Source: a virus
DNA length: 21,703 nt
IMG/VR virus record: IMGVR_UViG_3300039191_000134
Coordinates: 1 to 21,703 of that record
Reading direction: 5' to 3' (one strand)
Part shown: piece by piece, positions 17,772-21,703 of the stretch
Layout of the letters: every line of letters begins with the position of its first letter
Position numbering within the stretch: position 1 is the stretch's first letter
Made by a program: the position numbers and the translations under genes
Notes under the pieces: generated by a model
Seen by the model: the letters and a program-made list of their open reading frames with translations, nothing else
The model's database searches: none
What the model was told of the DNA's origin: nothing

Positions 17772-18486
17772 TGCCCCACTCCTTCATGATTCGTTGTTGT
17801 TCCATTTTTTGATGTTCTCTGTCGTTACGAGTTCTGGCAAAACGCTTAGCTCTCTCTTGCTCCGTGTTCATCCACTTCTGAAACGCAAGGTCCCAGTTCT
17901 TCATCGGCTTTCCGTTAGACCTCCAATGAAGGCAGAAGTTTTCTGTTTGTAGCCGAGTATCTACGTCCGGCCATTTAGTCACAAACATAGCCATCAACTT
18001 GTCATTGGGTTCCCATTCATCCGGCAACCTTGTTGCCCTGACGGTTCTAGTAATGGTTCTTTGATGGTTATCTAATGGTTCGGGTGGTCTGGACACCACC
18101 CCCCCCGTGGTCTGTACACCACCCCCCTGTGTCGCAGATGCCATCCCCCCCTGTAGTATTTGTAGACGGGTGGTCTCCACACCACCCCCCTTCTTTTTGC
18201 GGTGCTGAGAGCTTCTATCGCAATCGTCAGGACAGGTAAGTGTAATCCTGTATCTGTTGGTAATACCCTCTCTGCGTTCTTCAGTCAGTTCGCCTAGCTC
18301 CATCAAAGCGTCTATTGAGCGCTGGACTGTTCTCCTGTTTATGCCGCCTGCAAGCCTGCCAATAGTTTCGATAGCTGGCCACGCTCCTTCTTCGCCCTCG
18401 AAGTTGGCAATCGCAATTAGCACCAGTCGGTTAGAGTATGTTGACTTTGAGTGGTAAAGCGACAGTGCCAAGGCTGAAATGCTCAT
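17761..18486 (-). CDS. Replication initiator-like protein with winged-helix domain (241 aa)
   Basis: Residues about 1-85 form a winged-helix domain: SNRLVLIAIANFEGEEGAWP, then TIGRLAGGINRRTVQRSIDA with the recognition helix, then a wing. The middle (about 95-135) is Gly-, Val- and Thr-rich and is encoded by the iteron array. The C-terminal part LPDEWEPNDKLMAMF...FCLHWRSNGKPMKNWDLAFQKW resembles the C-terminal module of phage replication proteins. Overall organisation recalls lambda O: a DNA-binding N-terminus, a linker containing the origin, and a C-terminal partner-binding part. The helicase-loader-like gene follows with an 11-bp overlap. ATG 18486 has AAAGGA upstream. Confidence 0.75.
   Translation of the reverse strand: MSISALALSLYHSKSTYSNRLVLIAIANFEGEEGAWPAIETIGRLAGGINRRTVQRSIDALMELGELTEERREGITNRYRITLTCPDDCDRSSQHRKKKGGGVETTRLQILQGGMASATQGGGVQTTGGVVSRPPEPLDNHQRTITRTVRATRLPDEWEPNDKLMAMFVTKWPDVDTRLQTENFCLHWRSNGKPMKNWDLAFQKWMNTEQERAKRFARTRNDREHQKMEQQRIMKEWGNES
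18051..18190. repeat. Iteron array, probable replication origin inside the initiator gene
   Basis: Left part: three contiguous 11-mers, TAATGGTTCTT (18051-18061), TGATGGTTATC (18062-18072) and TAATGGTTCGG (18073-18083). Right part: iterons of the form GTGGT-N6-ACCAC followed by a C-run at 18084-18106, 18107-18127 and 18170-18190. A degenerate unit is at 18129-18151. Steps of 11, 22 and 23 bp are not multiples of three, so the repeats cannot arise from protein repeats. The palindromic GTGGT/ACCAC arms suggest a dimeric binder. This is the classic layout of initiator sites beside an unwinding element. Confidence 0.75.
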
Positions 18487-18498
18487 CAGGTTCCTTTC

Positions 18499-18837
18499 TT
18501 AGATTAGGTAGCTAGGAGGCTCAGTTTCGTGCTTGCCGCCTTGCTTGTCAAGTGAGTACCAGATACGACGTGTGTAGTCAAGTATCGGATGGCCGGGTGC
18601 AGAGAACTTAGAGGCTTTGTGTCCGAAGTCCCTTGCCTCAGCAGCCACGTTAGCGTCGCTTTCCATGCGCCCGTTGTACTCAGAGCAGATGAGAATGACG
18701 TTCTGTAGGTTGTCTGCGATTTTAGAGCCGCCCATGCCTCTGTTCTGGACATGGTGCGGTACAAGGTCGTTAGATTCGCCGCAGTGCCAGCACCACAGGT
18801 CGCGAGCGCGTAGCTTGCGCGTTTCTGCGGCTTTCAC
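18499..18837 (-). CDS. HNH-type protein, altered second half of motif (112 aa)
   Basis: CWHCG (16-20), LVPHHVQNRGMGGSK (25-39) and NVILICSEYNGRMES (46-60) match the plan of actinobacterial HNH proteins with the HH...GMGGS core. In usual members the last part reads C-x2-CHG-x2-E. Here it is C-x2-YNG-x2-E, so one zinc Cys and the last His appear replaced by Tyr and Asn. It may be inactive or an HNN variant. The GTG start at 18837 overlaps the coiled-coil gene stop as GTGA. The gene lies directly upstream of the initiator. Confidence 0.78.
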   Translation of the reverse strand: MKAAETRKLRARDLWCWHCGESNDLVPHHVQNRGMGGSKIADNLQNVILICSEYNGRMESDANVAAEARDFGHKASKFSAPGHPILDYTRRIWYSLDKQGGKHETEPPSYLI

Positions 18838-19160
18838 AGTCGCGTTTCGGCTTGCATTAGTTTGGCTTGAGTGGCTGTAGCCATCAGTGCGCTTTCCAAT
18901 GACCGAATCTTTACACGGACTCGGTTCGCCTCAGCCTTGCGTAAATCGCGCTGTAAGCGTGCGTCAGCGGCTTCAAGGCGTGAAAGGGCAGTTCTATCCG
19001 CCACAGTGCCTTCAGCACGTATAAACGCCTTCTGTTCGATTAGGTCTAGCGTGTTTTCTGCTATCGCTAATTGGACTTCGCATTCGTATAGAGCCTCAGA
19101 CCCCCGGCGGTTCTCCGCCGTCAGGTCCGCTATCTCCTTTATTATCTCTGAGTGCAGCAC
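18834..19160 (-). CDS. Coiled-coil protein of the recombination module (108 aa)
   Basis: Nearly the whole protein is charged heptad-rich helix: EIADLTAENRRGSEALYECE, then FIRAEGTVADRTALSRLEAA and DARLQRDLRKAEANRVRVKI. The piece RAEGTVADR followed by A-x-ARL is one I recognise from conserved proteins that accompany annealing proteins in actinophages; their function is not established. The start GTG at 19160 lacks a good ribosome site. The exact N-terminus is uncertain because another frame (19096-19293) overlaps it. Confidence 0.72.
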   Translation of the reverse strand: MLHSEIIKEIADLTAENRRGSEALYECEVQLAIAENTLDLIEQKAFIRAEGTVADRTALSRLEAADARLQRDLRKAEANRVRVKIRSLESALMATATQAKLMQAETRL

Positions 19161-19293
19161 TTAGCACCAACAAATAATGAATGACTTCATTGTTCCAGAA
19201 CTTAGCCAGCTCATGCCGCCCCAGCTTTCTTGCTAGGTGATACGCTTCCTCGGTTTCCCGAATCTTCGCCTTCAGCACTGAAAGATTTTGCAC
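19096..19293 (-). CDS. Possible overlapping small protein (65 aa or less)
   Basis: A frame of 65 codons spans the gap between the annealing protein and the coiled-coil protein and overlaps both. It reads KAKIRETEEAYHLARKLGRH, ELAKFWNNEVIHYLLVLSAA, LRDNKGDSGPDGGEPPGV: helical, well balanced and unlike random sequence. No ATG or convincing ribosome site is present; GTG codons at 19293 and 19278 are the candidates. It would fill the 50-bp gap otherwise left between tightly packed genes. The overlap with two better-supported genes keeps confidence low. Confidence 0.35.
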   Translation of the reverse strand: MQNLSVLKAKIRETEEAYHLARKLGRHELAKFWNNEVIHYLLVLSAALRDNKGDSGPDGGEPPGV

Positions 19294-19837
19294 GTTCAGC
19301 CAGCCTCTCTAATACATCGGTAGTCGCGCCTTCGCCCTTTGCTTGAGCGTATAGCCAGCGTAATCCGTCTACATCTGTAAGTTTAGATGCCTCTGCTTCA
19401 TAGTCTCTTAAACTTGGCTTAGGGTAGTCTGTGAAGGTTTTGACACTGCCCACTCCACGCTGCACCTTTTCCATTTCTTCCCTAGATGCCAAGGTGTTAG
19501 AGTCTTTGTTCATGCTGTAACCCATCACCATTAGCGCTCGCCCAAGACTTGACGATTCTGAGTTTTCCATGGCGGAGGTCTGGTTTGCACCCGGTCCACC
19601 GTCTATTTCAAATGCGTGTCCAGTGGCTTTAGGTAGGTTGTTGGCTTGGTCGCCAGCAGTTAGGTACAGGGACGTCTTGATAACCCAGATTCGCTTTACG
19701 TTAGGGTCTTTTGCGTCCCAAGAACCATACTCGTTTGCGTTTATCCACTCGGTGACGATTCGCCCATCTTCGTGGTCTGCGTGAAACTTAGCCAGTCTTT
19801 CTGCGACTGTGCTGTACTTGCTTAAATCAAACTTCAT
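19211..19837 (-). CDS. ERF/Rad52-like single-strand annealing protein
   Basis: The product is 208 residues from ATG 19837 (MKFDLSKYSTVAERLAKFHA), preferred over ATG 19843 because GAGG lies about 6 nt upstream. Family traits are YSTVAERLAKF...DGRIVTEWI at the N-terminus, KTSLYLTAG, ATGHAFEIDG, then NQTSAMENSESSSLGRALMVMGY near 85-107, where the E-x-SSxGRAL motif is diagnostic. It pairs complementary single strands during phage recombination. It pairs functionally with the YqaJ exonuclease two genes upstream. The C-terminal tail after about residue 150 is linker-like and ends in basic residues. Confidence 0.85.
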   Translation of the reverse strand: MKFDLSKYSTVAERLAKFHADHEDGRIVTEWINANEYGSWDAKDPNVKRIWVIKTSLYLTAGDQANNLPKATGHAFEIDGGPGANQTSAMENSESSSLGRALMVMGYSMNKDSNTLASREEMEKVQRGVGSVKTFTDYPKPSLRDYEAEASKLTDVDGLRWLYAQAKGEGATTDVLERLAERAKSFSAEGEDSGNRGSVSPSKKAGAA

Positions 19838-20051
19838 CTTCATCCTCTGTTTCTTCGTCGGTTTTTATAAATCCCCAACCTGCGTCCATGTAGAACCACA
19901 GGTCTATTTCTTCAAGCGAGATGCGCTCTAGGATTCCGTCTGCCAGCTTCATGCCGTTTATCAGTCCGGTAATTAACGTGTCTCCTTTACGGAGTCCCAC
20001 GTAGCTGCCAAGCCCTATCTCTAGAGGCTCTGATTCTCTTTCTTCACTCAT
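19827..20051 (-). CDS. Small acidic protein between exonuclease and annealing protein (74 aa)
   Basis: The start ATG 20051 overlaps the exonuclease stop as ATGA; the frame to 20138 is an artefact. The product, MSEERESEPLEIGLGSYVGL then RKGDTLITGLINGMKLADGI, is acidic with a beta-barrel-like centre (GSYVGLRKGDTLITG) and ends in a run of Glu and Asp (EETEDEDEV). No family recognised. Its fixed place between the nuclease and the annealing protein suggests it could modulate one of them. Confidence 0.78.
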   Translation of the reverse strand: MSEERESEPLEIGLGSYVGLRKGDTLITGLINGMKLADGILERISLEEIDLWFYMDAGWGFIKTDEETEDEDEV

Positions 20052-20926
20052 AGGTTTGCTTTCTTGTTTACTATCAAAGACGGGGACCCGGCTCTGAGTT
20101 GTCGTGATGCTACCCGGACAGTGTTTACCACTCCCCACTTTGCAGAACCCATAGTATCTAAGGTCCTTGATTTGAGCAACATTAGGTACTTGTAACCCTC
20201 GTCGGCTGCTATTTGAGCGCGATAGAGTTCTTCGCCAAGAGGTCCTAGCTCGACTTCTACGCCCTCAAGGTCAGGGTTCATGTATCTGACAGCGTTGTAA
20301 GTGGCTTCTGAGCCATCCCAGTTAGGCTTTGTTTCTGTCTTAACTGAATTCCAAAAGCGCTCCAGAGCAGTGTTCTGCACATCTATCATGTCTTGGTTGT
20401 AAGGCACGTCGTATTCGTTCCAAGTCATTCCTGCAACTGCAACGATGATGCCCTTCTTTATCTTTGTAACTCCCATGTAGTGCTGCACCTGAGCTAAGTA
20501 AGCCCTAGGCACATCATCCCAAGTTGTCCTAGCGGTCTTGACTTCAATAACCACTAGCTCGCCAGTTACCCGGTGCTTAGCAATCGCGTCAGGGTTAGCG
20601 CGTCGGTAAGAGCAATGCTCATCTTCGTATGTGCCAGTCTCAAAGACTTCCCACTCCGGGTATTCCTCAGCCCAGAGCATAAGGATTGGCGCTTCAAAAG
20701 CTTTACCGAACCGAATTGCCCAGTTCTCTTTTATCTCTGACGGTATTAGGTTTAGCTTCTTTGCCCACAAGGCGTAGGCGCTCTCCCACGGGTTCAAACC
20801 TAGTATGGTGCCTACTTCACTACCCCCGATGCCTAAAGACCGCGCAGCGTGCCACTCAGGGCTTCCCGGAGGGTATATGCCAAGTAGCTTTGCTCCGTTC
20901 AGCGTTTCCGGTGCGTACAATTCCAT
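20048..20926 (-). CDS. YqaJ-type (lambda exonuclease-like) recombination exonuclease
   Basis: A 292-residue protein. Conserved pieces: PEWHAARSLGIGGSEVGTIL (23-42) with the GGS motif, RFGKAFEAPIL (Glu78), RRANPDAI (Asp113), VVIEVKTA (Glu128, Lys130), and YLAQVQHYM (Gln146, Gln148). Together they form the restriction-nuclease-like metal site. Such enzymes resect double-strand ends 5' to 3' and load the partner annealing protein. ATG 20926 has a near-perfect AAAGGAG upstream. It is the first gene of the long leftward operon, facing a divergent whiB gene across 35 bp. Confidence 0.93.
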   Translation of the reverse strand: MELYAPETLNGAKLLGIYPPGSPEWHAARSLGIGGSEVGTILGLNPWESAYALWAKKLNLIPSEIKENWAIRFGKAFEAPILMLWAEEYPEWEVFETGTYEDEHCSYRRANPDAIAKHRVTGELVVIEVKTARTTWDDVPRAYLAQVQHYMGVTKIKKGIIVAVAGMTWNEYDVPYNQDMIDVQNTALERFWNSVKTETKPNWDGSEATYNAVRYMNPDLEGVEVELGPLGEELYRAQIAADEGYKYLMLLKSRTLDTMGSAKWGVVNTVRVASRQLRAGSPSLIVNKKANL

Positions 20927-20961
20927 ATTTATCTCCTTTTGTTGGTATTGTGAAGATTACT
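20927..20961. promoter_or_regulatory. Divergent gap between exonuclease and whiB
   Basis: Only 35 bp separate the two divergent start codons. They hold the strong ribosome site of the exonuclease and a weaker GAAG before whiB. The promoters must overlap the 5' parts of the opposite genes. I see no convincing -35/-10 pair. A GTG at 20950 in frame with whiB is an alternative start. Confidence 0.4.
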
Positions 20962-21219
20962 ATGGGCAACGGACAGATTACAAGTAGGTATATTAAACTG
21001 TTATCAAGCATTCACCAAGAAGGTGGCGTTCCTTGCGAAAGAGTTCCGGCTTTGTTCTTTCCGGAAGATTTAGACACGACTGAATTGCGAGCCGCAGCAA
21101 CTAAGGCTGCAAAGGCTTTGTGTCATTCATGCCCGATTATTAACGAGTGCTTTGAGTTTGCTGTCGAGACTGACCAGAGGCACGGCGTGTGGGGCGGCAC
21201 ATCGGCAGACGAAAGATAG
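20962..21219 (+). CDS. whiB: WhiB-like Fe-S transcription factor 1 (85 aa)
   Basis: Start ATG 20962 (MGNGQITSRY). The four cluster Cys are at 25, 54, 57 and 63 (C-x28-C-x2-C-x5-C), followed by HGVWGGTSADER, the G-[VI]-W-G-G turn that contacts sigma factor. WhiB proteins bind a [4Fe-4S] cluster, dock on region 4 of the primary sigma factor and alter promoter choice; phage copies can redirect or silence host genes. The short C-terminus lacks the long basic helix of classical WhiB proteins, so DNA contact may be limited. It stands alone on the plus strand, divergent from the recombination operon. Confidence 0.93.
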   Translation: MGNGQITSRYIKLLSSIHQEGGVPCERVPALFFPEDLDTTELRAAATKAAKALCHSCPIINECFEFAVETDQRHGVWGGTSADER

Positions 21220-21220
21220 T

Positions 21221-21266
21221 TAAAGACAACCGCACCACCTCCTGATTGCTCAAAAGACAGTGCGGT
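21221..21266 (-). terminator. Possible terminator downstream of the tRNA-like sequence
   Basis: Seven-base arms ACCGCAC (21229-21235) and GTGCGGT (21260-21266) are perfect but separated by 24 nt. On the minus strand TGTCTTTA follows. It could end the tRNA-like transcript or act on the whiB message from the other side. The long loop and poor U-run keep this tentative. Confidence 0.35.
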
Positions 21267-21283
21267 GTTAATACCTTGCTTAG

Positions 21284-21354
21284 GGGTCGAACTAGGAATC
21301 GAACCTAGACTTCAACCCGTATTGGGGCTGTCTCTACCATTGGACTATGCGGCC
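21284..21354 (-). tRNA. tRNA-like sequence with abnormal anticodon arm
   Basis: A perfect T arm (CTAGG-TTCGATT-CCTAG), a D arm with AATGGTA, a TA junction and a 5-of-7 paired acceptor (GGCCGCA with TTCGACC) define a tRNA outline of 71 nt. The 3' end continues CTA rather than CCA. The anticodon arm can be drawn as AGCCC/GGGTT with a 6-nt loop CAATAC, or as CAGCC/GGTTG with an 8-nt loop CCAATACG. Neither has U33 or the standard 7 nt. The isotype therefore cannot be assigned. It may be a degenerate tRNA or one with an unusual loop. Confidence 0.5.
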
Positions 21355-21420
21355 TTGTACTGACAATACTAGCACGCTTTTGAGTTTGCTTTATTGCCCT
21401 CTGCTGAGTAGTGTTCCACC

Positions 21421-21693
21421 ATGAATTCAGAACAAGCGCACACAGCATTAGCCGACGGCATAAAAGAAACAGGCGCACCAGCGTGTCAGGAATCAGACCC
21501 AGACGCATGGTTCCCAGAAGGTGCCAACGGTGGCGTAAGAAGCGCTGCTGCGAAGCTTTGTGGTCACTGCCCGGTACAGATGCTCTGCTTGGAGTTTGCA
21601 CTAATAAATAACGAGCAGCACGGTATCTGGGGTGGCGTCAACACAAGAGAGCGCAACCGAATGAGAAAAAAGCTAAGCGCTACTTCTTTGTAA
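21421..21693 (+). CDS. whiB: WhiB-like Fe-S transcription factor 2 (90 aa)
   Basis: The four Cys are at 22, 47, 50 and 56 (C-x24-C-x2-C-x5-C), with WFPEG after the first and HGIWGGVNTRERNRMRKKL at the end. The basic tail after GIWGG fits a DNA-contacting helix, unlike the first copy. Start ATG 21421 has no obvious Shine-Dalgarno sequence. It lies about 200 bp downstream of whiB 1 with the tRNA-like sequence between on the other strand. The two proteins are paralogous but clearly diverged, so a recent tandem duplication is unlikely. Confidence 0.92.
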   Translation: MNSEQAHTALADGIKETGAPACQESDPDAWFPEGANGGVRSAAAKLCGHCPVQMLCLEFALINNEQHGIWGGVNTRERNRMRKKLSATSL

Positions 21694-21703
21694 TAATTGA
21701 GGT

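Noticed and set aside
18084-18190. CRISPR-like repeat array
   Set aside because: The repeated units are contiguous or nearly so, without unique spacers of constant length, and lie inside a gene. An iteron array explains them.
21355-21420. Promoter for the second whiB gene or the tRNA-like sequence
   Set aside because: A TAGTAT -10-like box on the minus strand (21366-21371) has no matching -35, and no plus-strand pair is convincing.

Overview
The window looks like the left-transcribed part of a tailed phage (HK97-type capsid) that infects an actinobacterium. The evidence is two WhiB-type Fe-S proteins, a P27-like small terminase, an HK97-type head module, an FmdB-like zinc ribbon, a DUF3310 protein, and long runs of tiny genes joined by ATGA, TAATG or GTGA overlaps. 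GC content is mid-range, so a freshwater or marine actinobacterial host is possible, but that is inference. The window is a fragment: a head-tail connector gene is cut at the left edge, and no tail, lysis, integrase or DNA polymerase genes are present.

Layout. Almost all genes are on the minus strand, so the functional order runs from right to left. Positions 20926 to 16220 hold the replication and recombination block: a YqaJ exonuclease, an ERF/Rad52-like annealing protein, a coiled-coil protein, an HNH protein, a winged-helix initiator, a possible helicase-loader-like protein, zinc-finger and OB-fold-like small proteins, and a RusA resolvase. Positions 16139 to 11137 hold small genes including an NrdH redoxin, a DUF3310 protein, an HTH protein, a divergent metallophosphoesterase, an FmdB-like zinc ribbon and a second HNH protein. 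Positions 10970 to 6560 hold small accessory genes of unknown function. A non-coding segment (6112-6559) carries tandem terminators and a TGCCGGG repeat cluster. The late head module follows: terminase small and large subunits, a two-helix membrane protein, portal, a small Pro-rich protein, prohead protease, a 75-residue protein, a terminator, the major capsid protein, a terminator, and the connector. At the right end two whiB genes run on the plus strand, with an abnormal tRNA-like sequence on the minus strand between them.

The most notable things are not ordinary genes. (1) An origin-like array lies inside the replication-initiator gene: three contiguous 11-mers followed by iterons of 21-23 bp, with spacings that are not multiples of three. 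(2) A compact promoter, folded leader and intrinsic terminator unit of about 123 nt (11477-11634) looks like a small RNA or an attenuator ahead of an HNH gene. (3) A 19-bp element recurs upstream of three leftward gene blocks. (4) The octamer GACTGAAT occurs nine times on the plus strand and, as far as I can see, never inverted. (5) GATC is almost absent, with one site found where about 85 would be expected.

Several genes shorter than 60 codons were recovered by reading frames by eye: 2504-2674, 4026-4160, 8207-8359, 10403-10501, 13843-14010 and 16629-16775. They also correct the starts of neighbouring genes, notably the protease. All family assignments come from motif recognition without database searches.
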